Shown: positions 7,604 to 19,610 of the stretch, piece by piece
Position numbering within the stretch: position 1 is the stretch's first letter
Layout: each line of letters begins with the position of its first letter
Origin: Streptomyces sp. SID486
GTDB lineage: Bacteria > Actinomycetota > Actinomycetes > Streptomycetales > Streptomycetaceae
Length of the DNA stretch: 38,391 nt
Reading direction: 5' to 3'
NCBI RefSeq assembly: GCF_009865385.1
Contig: NZ_WWJT01000631.1
Coordinates: 1 to 38,391, forward strand
The notes under the pieces: generated by a model
The model's input: only the letters and a program-made list of their open reading frames with translations
The model's database searches: none
Told to the model about the DNA's origin: nothing
Position numbers and translations under genes: made by a program

Positions 7604-8107
7604 TCAGTCGCCGGTGCGGCCGTCGGCCAGCTCGCGCAGGATGTCGAGGTGGCCGTTGTGCCGGGCCGTCTCCTCGATGAGGTGCAGCACGATCCAGCGG
7701 AGGTCGACCGGATCGGCGCCGTCCCGCCGGCGGCGCGCCTTGGTGTCCAGGGCGTGCGCGGCGATCAGTTCGTTGTGCCGGGCGCTGTCCTCGGCGTACT
7801 CGTCGAGCAGCCGGGACAGCGGGATGTCGACGGCTATGCGCATCTCCCGGTCGGGGTCCTCGTCGGTCCAGGGGCCCTCGTCCTCCTCCCCGAGGAAGAC
7901 GACCCGGAACCAGTAGTACTCGACCCAGCGCAGATGGCTGATCAGCCCGCTCAGGGTCATGAGAGGCGAGCCGGGAAGAGGCGCCGAGCGGGCGTCCTCC
8001 TCGGAGAGTTCCTCGCACTTGACGCGTGCGGTGGCGCGGACGTAGTCGAGGAAGGTGGTCAGCTGGGTGCGCTCGTCCCAAGCGGGAGGCGTATCGGTGC
8101 GTGTCAT
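7604..8107 (-). CDS. DinB-like (DUF664) protein
   Basis: A 167-residue four-helix-bundle type protein. The likely metal-binding histidines are His58 (LISHLRWVEYYWF), and His150 and His153 in ETARHNGHLDILREL, the usual DinB/mycothiol-dependent superfamily triad. Its ATG (8107) overlaps the stop of the upstream membrane protein gene by four bases (ATGA), so the two are translationally coupled. DinB-superfamily proteins include mycothiol- and bacillithiol-dependent transferases and hydrolases; no specific substrate is assigned here. It converges on the adenosyltransferase gene. Confidence 0.9.
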   Translation of the reverse strand: MTRTDTPPAWDERTQLTTFLDYVRATARVKCEELSEEDARSAPLPGSPLMTLSGLISHLRWVEYYWFRVVFLGEEDEGPWTDEDPDREMRIAVDIPLSRLLDEYAEDSARHNELIAAHALDTKARRRRDGADPVDLRWIVLHLIEETARHNGHLDILRELADGRTGD

Positions 8108-8700
8108 CGCCGTGATGGTGTCCCGGCGTCCGCCCCGGTGTCGACCGGTTTTCCGCCGTCCCCGCCACCGGGCCGCCGCTTGGGGAAGAGGGTGTAGCTC
8201 GCGGCGATGACCAGGTTGACGCCGATCACCCACAGCATGCGCGTCTGCCAGGCCCGCAGCGAGCCGGTGGCCCCGTCGTCGCCCACGTACCAGACGGCGC
8301 CCTGGAGCAGGGCGAGGGCGACGGCCGAGGCCAGGATCCAGCGGCCCGCCACCTTCCACTCGTGGACGGTGCGGGCCGTCCCGTACTCCGGGGGCTTCAC
8401 CGGGGGCGGGCCGCCGGCGAAGCGGTGGGCCACCCGGGCGTCCGCCCACTTGACGGTGGAGTGGCCGAGTCCGACCGTGAAGCCGATGTAGACGGCGGCC
8501 AGACCGTGCCGCCAGTCGGGCCGGGCGCCGTTCTTCAGGTCGATCGCCGTGACCGCGAACAGCACGATCTCCAGCAGGGGCTCGCACAGCAGCAGCGCCA
8601 GGCCGGTGCGCGGCATCCGCAGCCCGTACCGGAAGGCCAGTCCGGCTGCCAGCAGCACCCAGAACGCCACCTCGCAGGCGATGATCAGTCCGACGATCAC
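8104..8700 (-). CDS. Multi-pass membrane protein of unknown function
   Basis: 198 residues from a GTG at 8700 with GGGGAG six bases upstream. Hydrophobic segments lie at about residues 2-20, 27-48, 58-75, 112-130 and 145-165; hydrophilic loops carry DLKNGARPDWRHG and a basic ARVAHRF stretch. The tail (residues about 170-198) is Gly/Asp-rich and probably cytoplasmic. I do not recognise the family. It is coupled by a four-base overlap to the DinB-like gene, suggesting a shared role, and is divergent from the chiS kinase gene with 151 bases between the starts. Confidence 0.82.
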   Translation of the reverse strand: MIVGLIIACEVAFWVLLAAGLAFRYGLRMPRTGLALLLCEPLLEIVLFAVTAIDLKNGARPDWRHGLAAVYIGFTVGLGHSTVKWADARVAHRFAGGPPPVKPPEYGTARTVHEWKVAGRWILASAVALALLQGAVWYVGDDGATGSLRAWQTRMLWVIGVNLVIAASYTLFPKRRPGGGDGGKPVDTGADAGTPSRR

Positions 8701-8851
8701 GATTCGCTCCCCTCGTCCACCCCTCCAGACTCCCGTCGGGCGCGCCCGCTTTCGTCGTCGGCGCAGACGAACCCGCCGTAAGCGAAAGTCGCAGTCGGGC
8801 ACCCTTCCCGGGGAGCAGGCGGACCGCCGCGCGGGCGTGTTGGATAGGGGC

Positions 8852-10024
8852 ATGGCCCGCCCGCTCCCCCGCCCGCACCGTGACGACCTGCGGATCGCCG
8901 TGGGTGGATTCCTCGGCGGCGCGCTGCTGTGGGCGCTCGGCATCCACCCGCGGCTGTCCTCCGACAGCCTGGTGCTGTGGCAGGCACCCTGGGCCCCGCT
9001 GGTGCCGCTGGCGCTGACCGCCGCCTGTGAGCCGCTGCGCCGGGTCCGGCCGCGCACCGGCCTGCTGATCGGTACCGCCGCGCTGGCCCTGGACACGGTG
9101 ACCCTCGGCAGCGTCGTCACCGTCGTGCTCTTCACCGACCTGGTGTACGCGGCCGTCCTGTACGGCCCCCCGTCCGCCGCGCGCCGCGTCCCGTGGATCA
9201 CCGGAACGCTGACCGTCGTCAGCGGCGTCGTCCCCGCGGCCCTGATGCGCGATCCCCAGGGGCTGCTGATCGGGGTGGGCGTCGGTGTGGTCGCGCTGGC
9301 ACCCGCCGGCACCGGTGCGCTCGTGCGCAGCCACCGCGACGCCGCGGAGGCCGCGCGGCTGCGCGCCGAACAGACCGCGCTGCTCGCCGAGACGGACCGC
9401 GCGCAGGCGGTGACCGCGGAACGCGCCCGCGTCGCCCGGGAGTTGCACGACATGATCGCCAACCATCTGTCGGCCATCGCCATCCATTCCACGGCCGCCC
9501 TGTCCCTGGCCGACCCGAAGACCTCGACCGAGGCCCTGACCGTGATCCGGGAGAACAGTGTGGCGGGGCTGGGAGAGATGCGGCGGCTGATCGGCATCCT
9601 GCGGGACGGCTCCGGCGCCCGGGAGCCCGCGGCGACCCCCACGCTCGACGGTCTGGGCGCCCTGGCCGAGGGGTTCCGCGCGGGCGGGCTCGACGTCCGC
9701 CTGGAGAGCGGGTACGGGCAGGTGCCCGTGCCGGTCGGGCTGGCCGCGTACCGGATCGTGCAGGAGTCGCTGACCAACGCGCTCAAACACGCGGCGCCGG
9801 GGCCGGTGCTGGTGGGCCTGCGGCAGGAGGGCGGCTCGCTGCGGGTGCGGGTGACCAGCCCGTACCGGCCCGGTGACGAGCCCCGCGCCCCGGGCTCGGG
9901 CGCCGGGCTCACCGGGATGCGTGAGCGCGCCGCCCTGCTCGGCGGGCGGTTCGAGGCAGGCGCCGAGGACGGCCTGTGGTCCGTACGCGCCGAACTTCCG
10001 CTCACCGGAGGGGACCCCGCATGA
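8852..10024 (+). CDS. chiS: Two-component sensor histidine kinase, NarL-family partner (ChiS-like)
   Basis: 390 residues. The ATG at 8852 is preferred as it begins just before the first membrane helix (IAVGGFLGGALLWALGI). Five or so transmembrane helices fill residues 10-165, with almost no extracellular domain. A coiled linker leads to the HisKA_3 box ERARVARELHDMIANHLSAI with the phosphorylated His at 199. The HATPase domain has ESLTNALKH (Asn309) and GAGLTGMRERAALLGG. Its stop overlaps the response regulator start (ATGA). In S. coelicolor a two-component pair next to chiC is known to control the chitinase; the symbol rests on that shared arrangement. The stimulus (chitin fragments) is inferred. 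Confidence 0.88.
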   Translation: MARPLPRPHRDDLRIAVGGFLGGALLWALGIHPRLSSDSLVLWQAPWAPLVPLALTAACEPLRRVRPRTGLLIGTAALALDTVTLGSVVTVVLFTDLVYAAVLYGPPSAARRVPWITGTLTVVSGVVPAALMRDPQGLLIGVGVGVVALAPAGTGALVRSHRDAAEAARLRAEQTALLAETDRAQAVTAERARVARELHDMIANHLSAIAIHSTAALSLADPKTSTEALTVIRENSVAGLGEMRRLIGILRDGSGAREPAATPTLDGLGALAEGFRAGGLDVRLESGYGQVPVPVGLAAYRIVQESLTNALKHAAPGPVLVGLRQEGGSLRVRVTSPYRPGDEPRAPGSGAGLTGMRERAALLGGRFEAGAEDGLWSVRAELPLTGGDPA

Positions 10025-10662
10025 TCCGCGTCCTGGTGGCCGAGGACCAGTCCGCCGTCCGCGCCGGGCTGGTGCTGATCCTCGGCAGCGCGCCGGACAT
10101 CGAGGTGGCCGGCGAGGCGGAGGACGGCGAGCAGGCGGTCGAGCTGGCCCGGGACCTGCGCCCCGACCTGGTGCTGATGGACGTTCAGATGCCGCGTCTG
10201 GACGGGGTGAGCGCGACCCGGCGGATCGTCGCCGAGCGGCTCGCGGACGTCCTGGTGCTGACCACCTTCGACCTCGACGCGTACGTGTTCGGGGCGCTGC
10301 GGGCGGGGGCGGCCGGCTTCCTGCTGAAGGACACCGAGGCGAGGGACCTGCTGGAGGCGGTGCGGACGGTGGCGCGCGGGGAGGGGATCGTCGCGCCGGC
10401 CGTGACCCGGCGGCTGCTCGCCGAGTTCGCCGCGGTGCCCGCCCGGGGGGCGCGGGTCGATCCCGCCGTGCTGGACAGCCTCACCCGGCGGGAGCGCGAG
10501 GTGCTGGGCCGGCTCGGCGAGGGGCTGTCCAACGCGGAGATCGCGGACCGGCTGGACATGGCGGAGGGCACGGTGAAGACGCACGTCAGCCGGTTGCTGG
10601 CCAAGCTGGAGCTCCGTAGCCGGGTGCAAGCGGCGGTGCTGGCACGGGACTTGGGGCTCTGA
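10021..10662 (+). CDS. chiR: Two-component response regulator, NarL/LuxR type (ChiR-like)
   Basis: 213 residues. The ATG at 10021 overlaps the kinase stop by four bases, fixing the start. The receiver domain has the acidic Asp9 and the phosphoacceptor Asp54 in VLMDVQMPRLDG; TTFDLDAYVFGAL and FLLKD supply the conserved Thr and Lys. The LuxR-type helix-turn-helix lies at about 147-205 with LTRREREVLGRLGEGLSNAE and GTVKTHVSRLLAKL. It precedes the chitinase gene by 126 bases and is expected to act on that promoter. This matches the reported ChiR control of chiC in S. coelicolor; here it is inferred from synteny. Confidence 0.9.
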   Translation: MIRVLVAEDQSAVRAGLVLILGSAPDIEVAGEAEDGEQAVELARDLRPDLVLMDVQMPRLDGVSATRRIVAERLADVLVLTTFDLDAYVFGALRAGAAGFLLKDTEARDLLEAVRTVARGEGIVAPAVTRRLLAEFAAVPARGARVDPAVLDSLTRREREVLGRLGEGLSNAEIADRLDMAEGTVKTHVSRLLAKLELRSRVQAAVLARDLGL

Positions 10663-10679
10663 CGGGCCACCATCCGGAG

Positions 10680-10712
10680 TGGTCCAGACCTATTGACCTG
10701 TGGTCCAGACCT
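10680..10712 (+). promoter_or_regulatory. Twin 12-bp repeats (DasR-responsive-like elements) over the chitinase promoter
   Basis: TGGTCCAGACCT occurs at 10680-10691 and 10701-10712, with starts 21 bases apart, so both face the same side of the helix. Each holds the palindrome GGTC-CA-GACC, close to the dre consensus TGGTCTAGACCA of the GntR-family repressor DasR. Such direct repeats over chitinase promoters are well known in streptomycetes and mediate chitin induction and glucose repression. Confidence 0.88.
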
Positions 10713-10721
10713 TTCTACCCT
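10693..10721 (+). promoter_or_regulatory. Chitinase gene promoter
   Basis: TTGACC (10693-10698) and TACCCT (10716-10721) are separated by 17 bases. The -35 box lies between and against the two 12-bp repeats, so a protein bound there would block RNA polymerase. The leader before the ATG at 10789 is about 60 bases. Confidence 0.78.
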
Positions 10722-10788
10722 CGCAGCACCGTGGGACGTGAAGGCTCAGTCACGCCCCTGACACCCCCGAAGACGAGGGAGGCGCAGC

Positions 10789-12642
<1,854 letters not shown>

Positions 12643-12665
12643 GCACGAACGGCACCGCACACACC

Positions 12666-12702
12666 TCCGCCCTCCTCCGGACCCCGTCCGGAGGAGGGCG
12701 GA
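12666..12702. terminator. Bidirectional terminator between the chitinase and DUF2550 genes
   Basis: A perfect 16-base stem (12666-12681 with 12687-12702, outer bases TCCGCCCTCC) closes a five-base loop. It sits between two convergent genes, 24 bases after the chitinase stop. No T-run is needed on either side for GC-rich actinobacterial terminators. Confidence 0.88.
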
Positions 12703-12707
12703 CGCCG

Positions 12708-13154
12708 TCACGCCACATTCACCCGCTGTCCGGGCGGGGCTGCCTCCAGCCACGCGAGAAAGCCGGTCAGCGCGTCCTCGCTCATCGCGAGCTCCAGGCG
12801 GGTGCCCCGGTGGGTGCAGGCCAGCACCACCGCGTCGGAGAGCAGCGCCAGCTCCTCCTCGCCCTCGGGCAGCCGGCGCCCGTTCACCTCGATCTGCGCG
12901 CGCTCCAGGACACGGCGGGGGCGGAAGGCGTAGGAGAAGACCCGGTACCACTCGATGCGGTCGCCGTTGTAGCGGGCGACACCGTAGCTCCAGCCCTTGC
13001 CGCCGCCGTCCGCCTTCTCGGGCAGGTCCCAGCGCAGCGAACAGTCGAAGGTGCCACCGGAGCGCTGGATCAGCCGGCGGCGCAGCCCGAACAGGAAGAG
13101 CCCCACCAGCACGAGCGCGACCACGATTCCGCACACAGTCAGAGCGAGGACCAT
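12708..13154 (-). CDS. Small DUF2550-type membrane protein
   Basis: 148 residues from the ATG at 13154. AGGAGG is nine bases upstream of this ATG but only three from an alternative GTG two codons earlier. One N-terminal helix (VLALTVCGIVVALVLVGLFL) is followed by a basic RRRLIQR stretch and a compact soluble domain with GWSYGVARYNGDRIEWYRVF and a C-terminal LTGFLAWLEAAPPG. The helix with the positive patch after it puts the domain in the cytoplasm. It lies just downstream of the ATP synthase genes and this position is commonly kept in actinobacteria; the function is unknown. Confidence 0.88.
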   Translation of the reverse strand: MVLALTVCGIVVALVLVGLFLFGLRRRLIQRSGGTFDCSLRWDLPEKADGGGKGWSYGVARYNGDRIEWYRVFSYAFRPRRVLERAQIEVNGRRLPEGEEELALLSDAVVLACTHRGTRLELAMSEDALTGFLAWLEAAPPGQRVNVA

Positions 13155-13235
13155 CGACACCGACCTCCTCGTCTCCCGGGCAGCTGCGCTGCTGTTGTCA
13201 CTGAGTAATGAAACCTAAAAAACACCCACATCTGC

Positions 13236-13282
13236 CTCAGCCGCGACCGGCACCGGATTGCTCCGGGCCGGCCGCGGCTGAG
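13236..13282 (-). terminator. Terminator of the ATP synthase operon
   Basis: CTCAGCCGCG (13236-13245) pairs with CGCGGCTGAG (13273-13282), and inner CCGG stretches extend the stem. In the direction of transcription it lies 27 bases past the atpC stop and is followed about 15 bases later by a run of six T residues. Confidence 0.8.
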
Positions 13283-13308
13283 TGACGTCAACGTACAGCG
13301 CGTCTGGT

Positions 13309-13683
13309 TCAGCGCGCCGTCGCAGCGCGCAGTCGGACGTCCGCGCGGCGTTCGGCGGCGGCGTCGCCCTCCGCCTTCGCGCGCTCCAGCTCCCGTTCCG
13401 TGCGCTGGACATCGATCTCGTCCGAAAGCTCGGCGATCTCGGCCAGCAGGGACAGCTTGTTGTCCGCGAAGGAGACGAAACCGCCGTGCACCGCGGCGAC
13501 GACCGTTCCACCTTCACTCGTACGGATGGTCACCGGGCCCGACTCCAGCACACCCAGCAGCGGCTGGTGACCGGGCATGACGCCGATGTCGCCGGACGTG
13601 GTGCGCGCGACGACCAGGGTGGCCTCGCCGGACCAGACCTGGCGGTCGGCGGCGACCAGCTCGACGTGCAGCTCAGCAGCCAA
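13309..13683 (-). CDS. atpC: F1Fo ATP synthase epsilon subunit
   Basis: 124 residues. The N-terminal beta-sandwich begins AAELHVELVAADRQVWSGEA and contains SGDIGVMPGHQPLLGVLESG, the family signature. The C-terminal helical part is rich in Glu, Arg and Ala (ERELERAKAEGDAAAERRADVRL). It is the central-stalk subunit that couples rotation to catalysis and can inhibit ATP hydrolysis. It is the last gene of the cluster, 110 bases after atpD; that gap holds a GC-rich hairpin that might lower its expression relative to beta. Confidence 0.97.
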   Translation of the reverse strand: MAAELHVELVAADRQVWSGEATLVVARTTSGDIGVMPGHQPLLGVLESGPVTIRTSEGGTVVAAVHGGFVSFADNKLSLLAEIAELSDEIDVQRTERELERAKAEGDAAAERRADVRLRAATAR

Positions 13684-13751
13684 GAGTGGCTCCTCGGGTC
13701 ACCACCCGGCGGTAGTGCCGGGTGTTGGGGTCAATTCTAGTAGGCGTGGGA

Positions 13752-13778
13752 GAGGGGGCGGGACGCGCCCGCCCCCTC
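13752..13778 (-). promoter_or_regulatory. Hairpin in the atpD-atpC gap
   Basis: GAGGGGGCGGG (13752-13762) pairs with CCCGCCCCCTC (13768-13778), an 11-base perfect stem with a five-base loop. It begins 16 bases past the atpD stop and 69 bases before the atpC start. It could act as an attenuator or an mRNA-stability element that sets the lower epsilon-to-beta ratio. Confidence 0.55.
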
Positions 13779-13793
13779 ACACGAGCACGAGGC

Positions 13794-16147
<2,354 letters not shown>

Positions 16148-16167
16148 GAGTCAGGTCCCTTCCTACG

Positions 16168-17760
16168 TCACTTGGCGGCAGCGGCAGGGGTGTCCTCGCC
16201 GAGCAGCTTGCCGTCCGACGTCTCGAACTGCTTCTTGAACTCCGCGATCGCGTCCGCGACGGCCGTGAGGGTGTCGTCGGACATCTTGCCGCCCTCCCGG
16301 ATGGAGGTCATGAGGCCCTGCTCCTTGCGGTGCAGGTACTCCAGCAGCTCCTTCTCGAAGCGGCGGATGTCGGCGACCGGCACCTCGTCCATCTTGCCGG
16401 TGGTGCCGGCCCAGACGGAGACGACCTGGTCCTCGGTGGACATCGGCTGGTACTGGTCCTGCTTCAGCAGCTCGACCATGCGCTGACCGCGCTCCAGCTG
16501 GGACTTCGAGGCGGCGTCCAGGTCGGAACCGAAGGCGGCGAACGCCTCCAGCTCACGGAACTGCGCGAGGTCCACGCGGAGCCGGCCGGAGACCTGCTTC
16601 ATCGCCTTGTGCTGCGCGGAACCACCGACTCGGGAGACGGAGATACCGACGTTCAGCGCGGGGCGCTGACCGGCGTTGAACAGGTCCGACTCCAGGAAGC
16701 ACTGGCCGTCGGTGATGGAGATGACGTTGGTCGGGATGAACGCCGAGACGTCGTTGGCCTTGGTCTCGACGATCGGCAGACCGGTCATCGAACCGGCACC
16801 CATGTCGTCGGAGAGCTTGGCGCAGCGCTCCAGCAGGCGGGAGTGCAGGTAGAAGACGTCACCCGGGTAGGCCTCACGGCCCGGCGGGCGGCGCAGCAGC
16901 AGGGACACGGCGCGGTAGGCGTCGGCCTGCTTCGAGAGGTCGTCGAAGATGATGAGGACGTGCTTGCCCTCGTACATCCACTGCTGGCCGATGGCCGAAC
17001 CGGTGTACGGCGCCAGGTACTTGAAGCCGGCCGGGTCGGACGCCGGGGCGGCGACGATGGTCGTGTACTCCAGGGCGCCGTTCTCCTCCAGCGCGCGGCG
17101 CACGCCGGCGATGGTGGAGCCCTTCTGGCCGATGGCGACGTAGATGCAGCGGACCTGCTTCTTCGGGTCGCCCGAGCGCCAGTTGTCGCGCTGGTTGATG
17201 ATCGTGTCGACGGCCAGGGCGGTCTTGCCGGTCTGACGGTCACCGATGATCAGCTGACGCTGGCCACGGCCGATCGGGGTCATCGCGTCGACGGCCTTGT
17301 AGCCGGTCTCCATCGGCTCGTGCACCGACTTGCGCTGCATGACCGTGGGGGCCTGCAGCTCGAGGGCGCGGCGGCCGGACGTCTCGATCTCGCCGAGGCC
17401 GTCGATCGGCTGGCCGAGCGGGTCGACGACACGGCCGAGGTAGCCCTCGCCGACCGCGACGGAGAGGACCTCGCCCGTGCGGTGCACCGGCTGACCCTCC
17501 TCGATGCCACTGAACTCACCGAGGACGATGGCGCCGATCTCGCGCTCTTCCAGGTTCAGCGCGAGGCCGAGGGTGCCGTCCTCGAACTTCAGCAGTTCGT
17601 TGGCCATGGCCGAGGGCAGGCCCTCGACCTTCGCGATGCCGTCGCCGGCAAGGGTGACCGTACCGACCTCCTCGCGCGAGGCCGCGTCCGGCTTGTACGA
17701 CTGGACGAAGTTCTCCAGCGCGTCCCGGATCTCCTCCGGCCGGATCGTGAGCTCCGCCAT
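16168..17760 (-). CDS. atpA: F1Fo ATP synthase alpha subunit
   Basis: 530 residues from the ATG at 17760 ([15 protein letters not shown]); an in-frame GTG 13 codons earlier lacks a binding site. The P-loop GDRQTGKT is at 173-180; the regulatory nucleotide site and [11 protein letters not shown] signature follow (about 380-395). Three alpha subunits alternate with beta in F1. AGGGA is six bases before the ATG, and AAGGAGAG further upstream. The 142-base gap before it is the longest in the atpB-atpD stretch and carries a hairpin and an anti-Shine-Dalgarno-like sequence, so translation of alpha may be modulated. Confidence 0.99.
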   Translation of the reverse strand: MAELTIRPEEIRDALENFVQSYKPDAASREEVGTVTLAGDGIAKVEGLPSAMANELLKFEDGTLGLALNLEEREIGAIVLGEFSGIEEGQPVHRTGEVLSVAVGEGYLGRVVDPLGQPIDGLGEIETSGRRALELQAPTVMQRKSVHEPMETGYKAVDAMTPIGRGQRQLIIGDRQTGKTALAVDTIINQRDNWRSGDPKKQVRCIYVAIGQKGSTIAGVRRALEENGALEYTTIVAAPASDPAGFKYLAPYTGSAIGQQWMYEGKHVLIIFDDLSKQADAYRAVSLLLRRPPGREAYPGDVFYLHSRLLERCAKLSDDMGAGSMTGLPIVETKANDVSAFIPTNVISITDGQCFLESDLFNAGQRPALNVGISVSRVGGSAQHKAMKQVSGRLRVDLAQFRELEAFAAFGSDLDAASKSQLERGQRMVELLKQDQYQPMSTEDQVVSVWAGTTGKMDEVPVADIRRFEKELLEYLHRKEQGLMTSIREGGKMSDDTLTAVADAIAEFKKQFETSDGKLLGEDTPAAAAK

Positions 17761-17772
17761 CTGGGTTCCCTG

Positions 17773-17833
17773 CTCTCCTTGTTGGGCCCGAAGTTTCACT
17801 TGGGGGGATGGGGACTCCCCCCATCAGGAGGTG
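17773..17833 (-). promoter_or_regulatory. Structured leader between atpH and atpA with anti-Shine-Dalgarno-like sequence
   Basis: In the mRNA sense (minus strand) CACCTCCT (17826-17833) resembles the 3' end of 16S rRNA and is complementary to the AAGGAGAG (17773-17780) upstream of the atpA start. Between them, GATGGGG (17807-17813) can pair with CCCCATC (17819-17825). Pairing could hide or expose the atpA ribosome binding site. Confidence 0.45.
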
Positions 17834-17902
17834 AATCCTCTGCACGGCCCAACCGGGCCGTCGTAAGTACGTACTGCTTTTTCTCGGGTTACCGAGTTGC
17901 TG

Positions 17903-18718
17903 CTAGCTCGCCATGCGGCGGGCGGCCTCGTCCAGCCGGTCCGCGATGGAGCCGTTGATGACCTCGTCACCGACCTGCACCCGGATGCCGCCGACGACCT
18001 CGGGGTCGACGTCGAGGTTGAGGTGCATCCGGCGACCGTAGAGCTTGGCCAGAGCGGCGCCGAGGCGGTCGCGCTGTCCGTCGCTCAGGGGCACCGCCGA
18101 CGTGACGACGGCGACCATGCGGTCCCGGCGCTCGGCGGCGAGCTTGGAGAGGGACTCCAGTCCCGCTTCCAGGCTACGTCCGCGCGGCGCGGTCACGAGG
18201 CGCGTCACCAGACGCTCGGTGGCCGGCTTGGCCCGCCCGCCCAGCAGCCGGTGCAGCAGCTCGGACTTGGCCGAGGCGCCGGCGGCACGGTCGGTGAGCG
18301 CGGCGCGCAGCTCGGTGCTGGAGGAGACGATCCGGCCGAACCGGAACAGCTCGTCCTCGACGTCGTCGAGGCTGCCCGTCTTCTCCGCGGCCGTGAGGTC
18401 GGCGGTGTCCGCCAGCTCCTCCAGCACGTCCACCAGGTCGCGGGGCTGCGACCAGCGGGAACGCGCGGTACCGGCCACCAGGTCGGCGGTCGCGCCGCTG
18501 ACCTGGCCACCGATCAGACGGTGGACCAGCTCCGCCTTGGCCTCCGCGGGCTGCGCCGGGTCGGTGAGGACCCGGCGCAGGCCGGCCTCGCGGTCGAGCA
18601 GCGCGGTGACGGCCGCCAGCTCCTCGGCGAGCTGCCCGGCGTCCACGGACGTGGAGTCCGTCAGCGCGTCGAGACGCTCACGTGCGGCTGCCAGGGCCTC
18701 GCGGCTCGCTCCGTTCAT
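17903..18718 (-). CDS. atpH: F1Fo ATP synthase delta subunit
   Basis: 271 residues, longer than the roughly 180 of enterobacterial delta, as usual in streptomycetes because of an added N-terminal helical region. The C-terminal signature is clear: VVTSAVPLSDGQRDRLGAAL and later DPEVVGGIRVQVGDEVINGS. It joins the top of F1 to the b stalk. Its ATG overlaps the atpF stop by four bases. The stretch between residues 20 and 140 is low in recognisable motifs. Confidence 0.96.
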   Translation of the reverse strand: MNGASREALAAARERLDALTDSTSVDAGQLAEELAAVTALLDREAGLRRVLTDPAQPAEAKAELVHRLIGGQVSGATADLVAGTARSRWSQPRDLVDVLEELADTADLTAAEKTGSLDDVEDELFRFGRIVSSSTELRAALTDRAAGASAKSELLHRLLGGRAKPATERLVTRLVTAPRGRSLEAGLESLSKLAAERRDRMVAVVTSAVPLSDGQRDRLGAALAKLYGRRMHLNLDVDPEVVGGIRVQVGDEVINGSIADRLDEAARRMAS

Positions 18719-19260
18719 CGCGTGGCCTCGGCCTTCTCCTCGAGCTCGTCGAGGAAGCGGTCGATCACACGGCTCTGGCGGGCGTGGTCCTCGAGGGACT
18801 CGCCGACGAGCTTGCCGGCCAGTTCGGTGGCGAGCTTGCCGACGTCCTGACGCAGCGCGGACGCCGCGGCCTTGCGGTCGGCCTCGATCTGGGAGTGACC
18901 GGCGGCGACGATCTCCTCGCGCTGCCGCTGGCCTTCGGCCCGCATCTCGGCGATGAGCGTGGCACCCTGCTCCTGCGCCTCCTGGCGCAGACGCGCGGCC
19001 TCGTGCCGGGCCTCGGCGAGCTGAGCCTTGTACTGCTCAAGGACGCTCTGGGCCTCGGTCTGCGCGGCCTCGGCCTTTTCGATACCGCCCTCGATGGCCT
19101 CGCGGCGCTCTTCCAGAACCTTGTTGATGTTCGGGAGGAGCTTCTTGGCGAGGAAGCCGAAGACGATGACGAAGGCGATCAGGCCGATGACGAGCTCCGG
19201 CCACGGCGGGATGAGAGGGTTCTCCTTCTCCGCCGCAAACTGAACCCATGAGTGGGTCAT
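18715..19260 (-). CDS. atpF: F1Fo ATP synthase b subunit
   Basis: 181 residues with an N-terminal membrane anchor (PELVIGLIAFVIVFGFLA, about 20-37) and a long charged coiled coil of Glu, Ala, Arg and Gln (KVLEERREAIEGGIEKAEAA onward). It forms the peripheral stator stalk. It follows atpE after 42 bases and overlaps atpH by four. This is an ordinary b subunit, not the b-delta fusion found in mycobacteria. Confidence 0.97.
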   Translation of the reverse strand: MTHSWVQFAAEKENPLIPPWPELVIGLIAFVIVFGFLAKKLLPNINKVLEERREAIEGGIEKAEAAQTEAQSVLEQYKAQLAEARHEAARLRQEAQEQGATLIAEMRAEGQRQREEIVAAGHSQIEADRKAAASALRQDVGKLATELAGKLVGESLEDHARQSRVIDRFLDELEEKAEATR

Positions 19261-19302
19261 CTCAGTGCCTTTCGTCGAATAGGGCTGTCGCTGACGTTCG
19301 TC

Positions 19303-19536
19303 TTAGTAGACGAACGGCATGACGAGGCCGATCAGGGCCAGCGCCTCACAGAACGCGAAGCCGAGGATCTGGTTGGCGCGGATCAGACCGGCCGCCTCGG
19401 GCTGACGGGCCAGGGCCTGGGTGCCGTTGCCGAAGATGATGCCGACGCCGACGCCGGGGCCGATCGCGGCGAGACCGTAACCGACGGAGCTGAGGGAGCC
19501 AGTGACGCCTTCGGCAGCAGCGAGGATCTGGGACAT
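19303..19536 (-). CDS. atpE: F1Fo ATP synthase c subunit
   Basis: A 77-residue helical hairpin. The first helix is Gly-rich (GYGLAAIGPGVGVGIIFGNG); the polar loop is RQPEA. The second helix carries the proton-binding Glu64 in GFAFCEALALIGLVMPF. The lack of the extra Gln/Ser/Thr ligands of sodium-type rings suggests protons as the coupling ion. It lies between atpB (74-base gap) and atpF, as usual. The short intergenic sequence has an AAGAA-type binding site rather than a strong GGAGG. Confidence 0.98.
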   Translation of the reverse strand: MSQILAAAEGVTGSLSSVGYGLAAIGPGVGVGIIFGNGTQALARQPEAAGLIRANQILGFAFCEALALIGLVMPFVY

Positions 19537-19610
19537 GCCAGTTCTTCCTTTTCTGTACGGACCGGTGGGGGTTGGCCACCGGACGAGTGTGGGAGCGAAA
19601 GCAGGGGTGC

